From Pseudoalteromonas luteoviolacea (lineage in GTDB: Bacteria; Pseudomonadota; Gammaproteobacteria; Enterobacterales; Alteromonadaceae): DNA of 64,000 bases. The notes beneath the pieces are model-generated. The model was given only the letters and a program-made list of their open reading frames with translations, was not told where the DNA came from and ran no database searches. The stretch spans positions 1,860,001 through 1,924,000 of the forward strand of contig NZ_MAUJ01000001.1 in NCBI RefSeq assembly GCF_001696455.1, in the 5' to 3' direction. Within the stretch, counting starts at the first letter, position 1; every line of letters starts with the position of its first letter. Both the position numbers and the translations under genes were made by a program. Shown here piece after piece: positions 8,654 to 16,760 of this stretch.

Positions 8654-10681
8654 ATGAAACAACGCTTGATCTATGCCGCTGTTGTCGCAGCTTGCACTTG
8701 GCAAAGTAATGCCCAAACCGAACAAACTCTCGAACATATCGAAGTCATCGCACCGATGCACAGCCCTCTTGATATAAAAATGGACCCAAAGGCGACAAGA
8801 CAGCCCCTGCCCGCTCAAGATGGTGCAGATCTACTTTCTAGCATTGCGGGCTTTTCTTTGGTTAAGAAAGGCGGTGCGAGCAGCGATCCGGTTTTCCGTG
8901 GCATGGCAGGCTCTCGGATTAATATTGTTACCGACGGCGGAGTTGCGTTAGGTGGCTGTGGAGGCCGAATGGATCCGCCTACCGCCTATATTACCCCTCA
9001 AACATACGACACGTTGACCGTCATTAAAGGGCCTCAAACCGTGCTCTATGGTCCTGGAAATAGCGCCGCAACTGTAGTTTTTGAACGAGAGTCAGAACGC
9101 TTGTTAGAGTCGGGTATAACAGGATTTGCAAATACCACACTGGGTGAGTTTGGTAGAACTATTTTAAATTCCGATATAAAGGCAGGTACCAAAGAGTATT
9201 TTGCTCGCGTTGCTGCAAGCTACAGCGAAGCGGACGATTACCAAGACGGTAACGGTATAGATATTCACTCTGCCTATAAAAAATGGAATTTGGATACTCA
9301 GTTTGCCTACACGCCAGATGACAACAGCTTATACAGCATCAGTCTAGGTCGCAGTGATGGTGAAGTTGCTTATGCTGATAGAATGATGGATGGTAGTCTA
9401 TTCGACAGAACACAGATTGCATTAAAACTAGAGAAATACGAATTGGATGGTTTAATCGATAGCGCAGAAGTAAGTATTTACTATAACAATATTGACCATA
9501 TCATGGATAACCATAGCTTACGACAGTTTATGCCCAATATGATGATGAAAAATCCGACATCCTCTAACCCTGATAGAAAGACCGCTGGTGCTAAAGTTCT
9601 GTTGACATCGGAACTAAATGAAAAAGTCAGTTTATCTTATGGTGCTGACCATCAGCAAAATAGGCATCGCCTGCGGATTAGCCGAGACCACTTTACAACA
9701 CCTGTTGATTCTCTAGTGCGAACTGAAACTGCCGAATTTAAACAGACCGGTTTATTTGCTGAGCTCGAGTATGGCCTAAGTTCAAATAGTCAATGGGTGA
9801 CTGGCTTAAGAATAGATGACTGGGAAGCAACAGATCGAAGGCAAACGCGTTCAGTCATGATGCAAGTTATACCCAATCCGACTGCGGACCTAACGCGAGA
9901 TGATACACTTATCAGTGGCTTCACCCGTTATCAGGCCCAATCAAGTAACGATAGTTATTATATTGGTATTGGTCGTACTGAGCGTTTTCCAGATTATTGG
10001 GAGCTCATGGGCGGCGGCCGGGGTGCTGTTGATAGCCCTAGTGCATTTTTAGTGGACCATGAAACCACTGATCAATTGGACATTGGTTGGCTAGGACAAT
10101 CTACCTCATTTACGCATTCTGTATCACTCTTCTTTAACCGTATAGACAATTATTTATTGACAGATAATCTATACCAAAAGATGGATATGGCCAGTAAAGT
10201 GACGAGAAATATCGATGCACAAACTTACGGATTTGAAGCCGAAAGCCGCTATCAAATCAGCAAGCACTTTTCAGCCACCGCAAGCATCAATTATGTTCGA
10301 GGCGAAAATCGCACTGATAACATTGCGCTCGCCCAGCAACCTCCTCTGCAGGCCCGAGTAGCATTAAGCTATATTAAAGAAAAATGGCAGTTTGGTGCAC
10401 TTTGGCGTGTTGTTCAAAGACAACACCGTGTTGCAATTGGCCAAGGTAATATCGCCGGTCAAGACGTGTCACCTAGCCATGGATTTGGGACGTTAGCGTT
10501 AAATACATCGTATGAGTACACATCTGATTTAGTTTTTTCTTTGGGCGTAGACAACCTTTTCGATAAAGCTTATGCAGAACATTTAAGTCGCTCCGGAGCC
10601 ATGGTCGGCGGTTACCCCCAAACGGCGAAAGTCAATGAAGCAGGCCGGACCTTGTGGTTAAATATGAATTGGCAATTTTAG
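8654..10681 (+). CDS. TonB-dependent copper receptor (OprC/NosA family)
   Basis: Outer-membrane gated channel for copper uptake powered by TonB. The 675 residues start with a signal peptide (cleavage probably after SNA, about residue 20). A plug domain follows (about 45-150), then a 22-strand barrel ending in aromatic F (NWQF). The plug has the family mark GGCGGRMDPPTAY near 95-107, where OprC-type receptors have a Cys-containing GGC..RMDPPT. Methionine-rich stretches such as MPNMMMKNP (about 293-301) and RQTRSVMMQV fit soft-metal binding. SD GAGGAT lies 7 bases before ATG. It is monocistronic, and a candidate operator lies upstream. Copper as substrate is inferred from the family. Confidence 0.9.
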   Translation: MKQRLIYAAVVAACTWQSNAQTEQTLEHIEVIAPMHSPLDIKMDPKATRQPLPAQDGADLLSSIAGFSLVKKGGASSDPVFRGMAGSRINIVTDGGVALGGCGGRMDPPTAYITPQTYDTLTVIKGPQTVLYGPGNSAATVVFERESERLLESGITGFANTTLGEFGRTILNSDIKAGTKEYFARVAASYSEADDYQDGNGIDIHSAYKKWNLDTQFAYTPDDNSLYSISLGRSDGEVAYADRMMDGSLFDRTQIALKLEKYELDGLIDSAEVSIYYNNIDHIMDNHSLRQFMPNMMMKNPTSSNPDRKTAGAKVLLTSELNEKVSLSYGADHQQNRHRLRISRDHFTTPVDSLVRTETAEFKQTGLFAELEYGLSSNSQWVTGLRIDDWEATDRRQTRSVMMQVIPNPTADLTRDDTLISGFTRYQAQSSNDSYYIGIGRTERFPDYWELMGGGRGAVDSPSAFLVDHETTDQLDIGWLGQSTSFTHSVSLFFNRIDNYLLTDNLYQKMDMASKVTRNIDAQTYGFEAESRYQISKHFSATASINYVRGENRTDNIALAQQPPLQARVALSYIKEKWQFGALWRVVQRQHRVAIGQGNIAGQDVSPSHGFGTLALNTSYEYTSDLVFSLGVDNLFDKAYAEHLSRSGAMVGGYPQTAKVNEAGRTLWLNMNWQF

Positions 10682-10711
10682 ATGTTAGCAATGTCCACAT
10701 CATATGATAAG

Positions 10712-10739
10712 GCACTGTGTTCGATTTAAAACACAGTGC
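10712..10739. terminator. Hairpin after the copper receptor gene
   Basis: A perfect 10-base stem (GCACTGTGTT / AACACAGTGC) lies 31 bases after the receptor stop. No T tract follows, so termination efficiency is uncertain. Confidence 0.5.
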
Positions 10740-10836
10740 ACTGAATACTTGGACCACAGAAATCTTCAATCAAATACATAGGCTTTATCATTACCGGCCC
10801 ATTTTGCTATTCGAAATAGCTAGTCCATGACATAGT

Positions 10837-10874
10837 CACCTTATGCATATAAACACAGTTAAGTGCATAAGGTG
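10837..10874. repeat. Perfect 11-base inverted repeat between convergent genes
   Basis: CACCTTATGCA at 10837-10847 pairs perfectly with TGCATAAGGTG at 10864-10874 across a 16-base loop. A smaller hairpin (GCTATT-CGA-AATAGC) lies at 10806-10820. Both sit between the copper receptor gene and the 3' end of the secreted-protein gene. They may act in termination or mark an old insertion junction. Confidence 0.5.
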
Positions 10875-10928
10875 TGCTTATCAAATATCGAAGCTGTCTA
10901 CCAAACAATGGGCATACCTAATTTACCC

Positions 10929-11867
10929 TCACATACGACTCAGTGAGTTTAATCTAGTAATTATGTTGTCGTAATCATTTCCTTTAATGTCATCTTTATA
11001 TGAATTTATCTTCTGATTTCTATATGATGTTGCTATATCGCCTTGATTCATCGGGAACGACTTATATCCCCCTTTGATATGGTCATGCACTTGCCAAACA
11101 CATCCAGACCAACAGTATGAAATTGGCTTGTCCGTCATCATAACAATGCGATGTGAAATATAGGAGTCGGCCGAATTGCCAAGTTGACTTAGAATGCCTT
11201 TCAATTCACTTGCATGCCCTGCGACAAAACCTTTGGTTACTTTTCCATGCAAATATTCCTCAGTGATAATAGCGACAACAAGAGATGTTGTTAACGCATA
11301 ACTCGCAGTAAGTAACTTCGCATTTTGATTGTAAGTAGAGCGATAAACTCGATGATTTTTCAAGTCAAATGCACGACCTTTAATATCTGAGAGTAAAGCA
11401 AAGTCAGGGTTATTTGTTCTGACTGACTCATGGTAAAAATTAAGTAGTTCGCCCAAAGTTTTTAAATCACTTTTAGCTGATTCAAGTTCAGATGTAAGAA
11501 TATTATCTCTAACAATATTATTTATCTCGTCCAAAGCCTGCTGGTGGAGTCTAACAAACTGAGGAGAGCTACCTCCGCCAAAAATAGCATCAAAAATCAG
11601 TGAACCAGCCTGATCAAATATTGCAGACTGAGCCTTATCCAAAATAAAACTGCTCATGGCCGAAAGAGTTAAAGGGTCTACCGATGGTACGACATTATAA
11701 TCAAAACCATCTGGATAATAATTTTTCCTTTCAACACTTGAAAACTTTATATCACTTCTCGAGATATCTTCTAACGTCACACTATACATTTCGCTCTCTG
11801 CATAGCTTGAAGATGAAGATACCGCTAAAAAAACAAGACCCAACTTAACCCCATTAATACCTTTCAT
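10929..11867 (-). CDS. Secreted protein of unknown function
   Basis: About 312 residues with a signal peptide (MKGINGVKLGLVFLAVSSSSSYA, cleaved before ES). The start at 11867 is preferred because AGGA lies 8 bases upstream. An ATG at 11876 has no room for an SD. After the signal there is a helical-looking region with alternating hydrophobic residues (about 65-150). The stretch from IFDAIFGGG to LLNFYHESV weakly recalls helices of the delta-endotoxin N-terminal domain, but this is an impression only. Near the C-terminus is a close cysteine pair, YCWSGCVW. I do not recognise the family. The gene is clearly more AT-rich than its neighbours and is divergent from an AraC-type regulator gene, suggesting an acquired pair. 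Confidence 0.6.
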   Translation of the reverse strand: MKGINGVKLGLVFLAVSSSSSYAESEMYSVTLEDISRSDIKFSSVERKNYYPDGFDYNVVPSVDPLTLSAMSSFILDKAQSAIFDQAGSLIFDAIFGGGSSPQFVRLHQQALDEINNIVRDNILTSELESAKSDLKTLGELLNFYHESVRTNNPDFALLSDIKGRAFDLKNHRVYRSTYNQNAKLLTASYALTTSLVVAIITEEYLHGKVTKGFVAGHASELKGILSQLGNSADSYISHRIVMMTDKPISYCWSGCVWQVHDHIKGGYKSFPMNQGDIATSYRNQKINSYKDDIKGNDYDNIITRLNSLSRM

Positions 11868-12577
11868 GTTTTGCATCCTTTTGTTAATTGAATTTCAAAT
11901 TTAACTTACACAAATAAAATTCTTATTCAAACCCCAAAAAAACCTAAAAACACAAACACTTTTAAAAATAAAAATTAATAATTAACCAATATCCAAAAAG
12001 CTTAAATTTGGGGCATAAAAAATGAAAGTTAAATTCTAGCTAGAGAAGTTCAAAAACCAACTCAAAACATACACTTAAACAATAAAATCAATACTTTAAG
12101 AGAATTTTTAAAAGTCACTTTAACCATCTTTCGGATATGTTCAAAGTGAATATTCAAGAAAACAAAAACAAAAAACTTTGAATTTAATGAAACTTCTAAA
12201 CTAATAAAATCAACAATAAATTTTAAAATATATTTTTTATTCTCTACCTTCTCCTAAAAATCGTTATTTAACATCACAAAATACATGCTATTTATCTTCA
12301 TAAATCGCTTTTTAAAAGTGGTTATTCGCAGCAGACTACATCGCATTACTTCAATACAAGAGAGCGCTACTCACGAATTTGTATGTCTAAATCTGGATCA
12401 TAGAAAGCATTAAACCGAAAACTTTTTAATGTTAAATTGTTCCAAATGTAATTAATTTCAAATTAATGTAAATTTATTGATCTTACCCTTGATTTGGAAT
12501 AGCTTAGGCAAGCCAAGTGGCGCTTTATCAGGCAAGTTTTGTCGTGCAAAATTACAGTCAATTCAACAGGAGGTCTT
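11868..12577. other. Long AT-rich divergent intergenic region
   Basis: About 700 bases with no convincing gene on either strand. It is very rich in A and T and must contain the promoters of the secreted-protein gene and the AraC-type regulator gene. The only structured element noted is a perfect 8-base-arm dyad, ATTAATTT-C-AAATTAAT, at 12451-12467. This lies about 110 bases before the regulator start and is a possible binding site. Confidence 0.6.
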
Positions 12578-13618
12578 TTGATAGCTGAATCTTTGAAAGT
12601 AATGCATATCATTACTGTATCTTATGTATTGTTTGTCACACTCTCACTAAGAATGATTCAAGGAAAGCTAGCTATAGATCAGGCTCTGTCACTCACGGTG
12701 TTTTGGCTATTGGTTATCACACCAATGTTCGAGTATATCGGGTTGGCTTGGAATTACATTCCCTATTTTTTAGTTGCTTTTAGTCACTCTTCTATTCTTC
12801 TAGTAGGACCTGTGATACTACTTTATATTCAGCCTCAAAAAGGACATAGATTTGATGTATATAGATTCTCTATTGCATTATTTCCCTTTGCTATATTTTT
12901 CACAGCTAGACTGTTGGAAAGAAACGATATACCGAGCTTAATAATTTTAGTATACATATCAAGTTTGACATATTACCAATATATATTTTTTAAAAAATTA
13001 AAATCAAAAAACAAAGAAAAAGAAGAGAAAAAGCCTAAATACGACCTCATATCAAAAGAAAAAATTATCGTTTTCTATTTCATACTTTCTATTGCGTATG
13101 CTGCTCAAGTCATCGCTGATAAATTGGGTTCTCCTTACTTAAGATTTATTTTGGACATCACAAACATACTAACTTTTTCCTATGTTTTATTATTGTCTAA
13201 AAATTATATAATTTTAATCAAAGGATCATTCAGCCCCCCTTCAAAAGACTCAAAGTTCACACATGAATTAATTAAAAGTAAAAAAGAGATACTAGATAAC
13301 TTGTTAAAAGTAGAGAAAATACATTTACGAAGCGAGTTGTCTTTATCTTGTCTAGCAAAAGAGTTAGAACTCTCTCCAAACCAAACATCTGAACTACTAA
13401 ATAAACATCTTAAAACGAGCTTCTACTCCCTTATAAATAAATACAGAGTAAAATCTGCGATGTCGAGGATTATGTCATCTGACGAAGAGCTTTCAATAAC
13501 TGAACTCTATATGTCATCCGGGTTTAGTAACAAAAACACATTCTACAAAGAGTTTAAAAAAGAGTTTGATATTTCACCAAGAAAATTCATCAAGAGTAGA
13601 TTAATTGACAAGCCCTGA
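12578..13618 (+). CDS. AraC-family regulator with an N-terminal membrane domain
   Basis: The N-terminal two thirds (about 1-215) hold roughly six or seven hydrophobic segments with a lysine/glutamate-rich cytoplasmic loop (KKLKSKNKEKEEKKPK). The last 110 residues form an AraC/XylS double helix-turn-helix (LSLSCLAKELELSPNQTSELLNK, then SITELYMSSGFSNKNTFYKEFKK). This is the architecture of membrane-bound AraC regulators that sense an outside signal. The frame is open from TTG 12539, but AGGAGGT at 12568-12574 points to TTG 12578 as the start. An ATG at 12602 is the alternative. It is AT-rich and divergent from the secreted-protein gene, its likely target. Confidence 0.85.
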   Translation: MIAESLKVMHIITVSYVLFVTLSLRMIQGKLAIDQALSLTVFWLLVITPMFEYIGLAWNYIPYFLVAFSHSSILLVGPVILLYIQPQKGHRFDVYRFSIALFPFAIFFTARLLERNDIPSLIILVYISSLTYYQYIFFKKLKSKNKEKEEKKPKYDLISKEKIIVFYFILSIAYAAQVIADKLGSPYLRFILDITNILTFSYVLLLSKNYIILIKGSFSPPSKDSKFTHELIKSKKEILDNLLKVEKIHLRSELSLSCLAKELELSPNQTSELLNKHLKTSFYSLINKYRVKSAMSRIMSSDEELSITELYMSSGFSNKNTFYKEFKKEFDISPRKFIKSRLIDKP

Positions 13619-13659
13619 AACAGATTGACACAAATTGAGGAAGGGTCATACACAAAGTA

Positions 13660-13683
13660 AAAAGCCAGCAAATGCTGGCTTTT
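13660..13683. terminator. Bidirectional terminator between the AraC-type gene and mlaA
   Basis: A 10-base stem (AAAAGCCAGC / GCTGGCTTTT) with loop AAAT is rich in A before and T after. It lies between convergent genes. Confidence 0.85.
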
Positions 13684-13705
13684 TATTGTCTGTAATTTAA
13701 ATTCT

Positions 13706-14437
13706 CTAGAGGTTCTCTAAGAAATCATCATCGAAATCTTCTGGTTCTTCTTCCATCGGCGGATTTCCATCATGAAGCTCATATAGCTGCCTTTGAAAGT
13801 ACACATCCTTTAAGAAGGTATAAGGGTCTAAAGACTCATTTAGAAGCTTTTCCTGTGACATTAATGAAGCGCGCGCTTCAACCGCTCTAAGAGCAAACAC
13901 AATTAACGTTTGTGGTGTAGATAGTGCGATTTTAGGAATCACCACATTATCGACAATATCGCCCGTGGTGTTTCTAACAGTTGAAGGCCCCATACCTGGG
14001 ATCATCAAGTATGCACCATCACCGACTCCCCAAACCCCTAGTGTTTGACCAAAATCTTCGTCTTTGTGCTCAAGGCCGATTTCTTTGGCAACATCAAAGA
14101 GACCCAAAATCCCGACGGTTGAGTTAATCAGGAAACGTGCAACATTGACACCGGCATCACCGGGCTTTCCCTGTAAGGCGGCATTAATTGCATCGGTCGG
14201 CGCAGCAATATTTGTCGTAAAGTTTACAATACTACTGCGTACCGGGGTGGGTGTAATGGCTACGTAGCCTTTTGCAGCAGGGCGCAAAATATACGCATCT
14301 AACACATCCATGTTAAAGTCATAGATGGGTCTATTCATAGACTGCAAAGGATCTCGCGGATCTTGCTTTTCTTCTGGGACTTGAGCACACCCCACAAGCA
14401 TTAGCGCAAGCGCAGCGCCAACAATTTTTTTATACAT
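13706..14437 (-). CDS. mlaA: Phospholipid-binding lipoprotein MlaA (VacJ)
   Basis: Outer-membrane lipoprotein that removes misplaced phospholipids from the outer leaflet and passes them to MlaC. The 243 residues start with a lipoprotein signal (lipobox LVGC, C17). The VacJ core follows with RDPLQSMNRPIYDFN near 27-41, FLINSTVGILGLFDVA near 102-117, and EDFGQTLGVWGVGDGAYLMIPGMGPSTVR near 126-154. The acidic tail (EEEPEDFDDDFLENL) is common in marine homologues. It follows the ccmI stop with no gap, so it may be read from the ccm operon even though its function is unrelated. Confidence 0.95.
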   Translation of the reverse strand: MYKKIVGAALALMLVGCAQVPEEKQDPRDPLQSMNRPIYDFNMDVLDAYILRPAAKGYVAITPTPVRSSIVNFTTNIAAPTDAINAALQGKPGDAGVNVARFLINSTVGILGLFDVAKEIGLEHKDEDFGQTLGVWGVGDGAYLMIPGMGPSTVRNTTGDIVDNVVIPKIALSTPQTLIVFALRAVEARASLMSQEKLLNESLDPYTFLKDVYFQRQLYELHDGNPPMEEEPEDFDDDFLENL

Positions 14438-15715
14438 TTAGCTTCCTGTGCTGGTTATAACACGACTTATAGTAACATTAACCAGTTGCGTACCTTCTTG
14501 TCGAACAATCACATCAGATTGACCCTCAAGCTCACCGTCTTGAAGCATGACTGAATCATCTACTGAAATACGCGCAGTTATCACAACTTCTTCAAAGCTT
14601 GATAACTTTAGTTCTGGCATCATCGCCATACTATCATTCAAGTTGACCTGTAAAGGCAAGTTAAAAACTGTAAGTTTTTTCACAGCCAGTGGCATTCTCG
14701 GTCCGTTTGCTGCTTTTGCGAACACAAACAACGTCGCATTGTTTGGAATTTGCCCAGCCAACTCGCCTGCTATATCAACATTGACGGTCAGCTGAGGCCC
14801 TGCTCCCACTTGCTCAGTGCCAGTGCTGTTAGTCGCTATTTTCTGATCAATTTCAGTAATTCTCTGCTTAATAAAACCATAGCGAGGGTCGTTTTGAGTC
14901 ATTGTCGCAAGTAGTACTTCAAATGCAGACTTAGCTTCAAGCCAATCCTCCCGTTCATAGGCTATCAATGCAAGCAAAGATATCGCGTCAATATTTTGTG
15001 GATCTTTTCTAAGCACACGTGACAGCATATGGGCCGCTTTGTTCACACTGGCCTCGGTACCCTCTATCAATAGAGCTTGGCTATAGTTCACCAACACATT
15101 GTGGTTGTCTGGTTGCATTACTAAAGCCTTGTCAAATGCCTGCATCGCCATTTCATAATCATTGAGCGACATGGCAACACGACCTAGTAGCATCCAAGCA
15201 ACTGCGTCGTCGCCACTATTTGCGAGCTTGGTACGTAAACCCAAAGCAAATGCTTGAAGCTCATTTGCCGTTAATGGCTCACCTGTTTGCAACACGGCAC
15301 GTTCACCATATTCCGGTAATTTTTCTACCGCTTTGTGCCAATTAGTGATTTGTTGATGGCTACCAGTAAAATAGTAAAACACGCTACTTACAACGACAGT
15401 AAAGGCAACCCCTGTAGTGGCAAGTACCAGATTGTTGCCCCGTGTGTCCAAAGTTCGCTCCGGAGACAACTCATTAAGCAATCTTCTTTTTAATTCGATG
15501 ACTGAGTCTTCAAAGTCACCCTGCTCCAAACGCTGATTATCCAGTTCACTTTGAAGTTCTTCTAATCTTTGGTGGTAGATGTCTATACGCTCAGCATTCG
15601 CATCATGGTCCACAGAAACGAGCTTTTCTTTACGTAAAAAAGGCACAACCACAAACAAACAACTAAGGACAACGAGTAATACAAACATCCCCCACATTTG
15701 TGACAATTCACTCAT
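14438..15715 (-). CDS. ccmI: Cytochrome c maturation protein CcmI (TPR chaperone for apocytochrome c)
   Basis: Holds apocytochrome c and delivers it to the CcmF/H heme ligation complex. The 425 residues have two membrane segments (about 8-26 and 97-117) with a cytoplasmic heptad-like loop between them. A periplasmic TPR domain follows (about 125-285; VAWMLLGRVAMSLNDYEMAMQAFDKAL is a typical repeat). The C-terminal domain of about 120 residues resembles that of fused CcmH proteins. The start overlaps the ccmH stop by 4 bases. It is the last ccm gene of the operon. Confidence 0.93.
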   Translation of the reverse strand: MSELSQMWGMFVLLVVLSCLFVVVPFLRKEKLVSVDHDANAERIDIYHQRLEELQSELDNQRLEQGDFEDSVIELKRRLLNELSPERTLDTRGNNLVLATTGVAFTVVVSSVFYYFTGSHQQITNWHKAVEKLPEYGERAVLQTGEPLTANELQAFALGLRTKLANSGDDAVAWMLLGRVAMSLNDYEMAMQAFDKALVMQPDNHNVLVNYSQALLIEGTEASVNKAAHMLSRVLRKDPQNIDAISLLALIAYEREDWLEAKSAFEVLLATMTQNDPRYGFIKQRITEIDQKIATNSTGTEQVGAGPQLTVNVDIAGELAGQIPNNATLFVFAKAANGPRMPLAVKKLTVFNLPLQVNLNDSMAMMPELKLSSFEEVVITARISVDDSVMLQDGELEGQSDVIVRQEGTQLVNVTISRVITSTGS

Positions 15716-16188
15716 GAATGACGCTCCTTACGCTGATATTGCTGAATCAGTTTTTCAAGCATTTTTTCGTCTTCAGCACTCCAAAGCTGCTTTTTCGCAG
15801 CCTTTTTCTGACGAAAAACAATGAACCCAAACCCTAATATCACAATGACAACTGGCAGCACCCATAAGATGATAGTAGCCGGCGTGACTGGAGGTTGATA
15901 ATGAACAAAGTAGCCATAGCGGTCTATCATGTAGTCGATAACTTCTTGCTTCGTGTTTCCTTCATGAATTAATGTCAGTACTTTATCTCGTAAGTCTTTA
16001 GCCACCACGGCATCAGAATCCGCAATGTTCTGGTTTTGACACTTAGGGCACCTGAGCTCCAAAGTAAGCTCTCGAAAAGTTTGCTCCTGCTCTTTGCTTT
16101 TAAACTGATATTTGTCTTCTGCCGCCTCACTGAAACTGGCACTGCACAAAAGGATCACGACAAGTAGGATCACGTTTCTAATTTTCAC
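15712..16188 (-). CDS. ccmH: Cytochrome c maturation protein CcmH (thiol oxidoreductase)
   Basis: Reduces the heme-binding cysteines of apocytochrome c before ligation. The 158 residues contain a signal peptide (about 1-22) and the LRCPKCQNQNIADSDA motif with active cysteines C47 and C50. A C-terminal membrane helix lies near 103-122, followed by a basic tail. This is the short CcmH form, with the TPR part supplied separately by ccmI. It overlaps the end of ccmG by 11 bases, which suggests translational coupling. Confidence 0.95.
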   Translation of the reverse strand: MKIRNVILLVVILLCSASFSEAAEDKYQFKSKEQEQTFRELTLELRCPKCQNQNIADSDAVVAKDLRDKVLTLIHEGNTKQEVIDYMIDRYGYFVHYQPPVTPATIILWVLPVVIVILGFGFIVFRQKKAAKKQLWSAEDEKMLEKLIQQYQRKERHS

Positions 16189-16756
16189 TACGCAACTCCT
16201 CTAGCACGGGTAAAAATTTATTGCGCCATACCCTTTGGTTAATATCTCCAGTATGGTGCAATAAAATAGTGCCTTGTTTATTGACCAAAAATGTTTCGGG
16301 TGCACCTGACACGCCAAGGTCTAATGCAAGGGTTCGTTCTAAATCCAAGATGTTAAATTGATATGGGTTACCAGCACGACTTAGCATCATTTGTACTTCT
16401 TCGCGCAAAGCATGTATATCAAAATGGTCGCCAAAATCGGGGTCATAGGCTTGTTCATAATACAGCCCGACTATTTTGACTCCCTGCTCCCGCAACCTGG
16501 TTAAATATCCCAGCTCCGCGATACAAGTCGGACACCAAGTGCCCCACACATTCATCAAATACACATCCCCTAATAGGTCTTTTTCTGTCCAGCGCTTTTG
16601 ATCGCTCATTAAATCGGGCAGATTAAAGCTCGGCATGGCTTGGCCCAATCGACCTGTTTGTAATTCTCTTGGATTACCAAACAGGCCCTGATATAAAAAG
16701 ACACATAAAAACACAAAAATGAGGAAGGGCAAAAAGCCTAATATTTTACGATTCAT
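16178..16756 (-). CDS. ccmG: Periplasmic thioredoxin-like protein CcmG (DsbE)
   Basis: Membrane-anchored thioredoxin-fold reductant for CcmH or apocytochrome c. The 192 residues include an N-terminal membrane anchor (about 6-24) and the active-site WCPTC with C75 and C78 in the family stretch NVWGTWCPTC. The cis-proline region GVSGAPETFLV (about 148-158) and the CcmG-specific acidic YYEQAYDPDFGDHFD loop are visible. It lies 4 bases after ccmF. Confidence 0.95.
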   Translation of the reverse strand: MNRKILGFLPFLIFVFLCVFLYQGLFGNPRELQTGRLGQAMPSFNLPDLMSDQKRWTEKDLLGDVYLMNVWGTWCPTCIAELGYLTRLREQGVKIVGLYYEQAYDPDFGDHFDIHALREEVQMMLSRAGNPYQFNILDLERTLALDLGVSGAPETFLVNKQGTILLHHTGDINQRVWRNKFLPVLEELRSEN

Positions 16757-16760
16757 ATTG

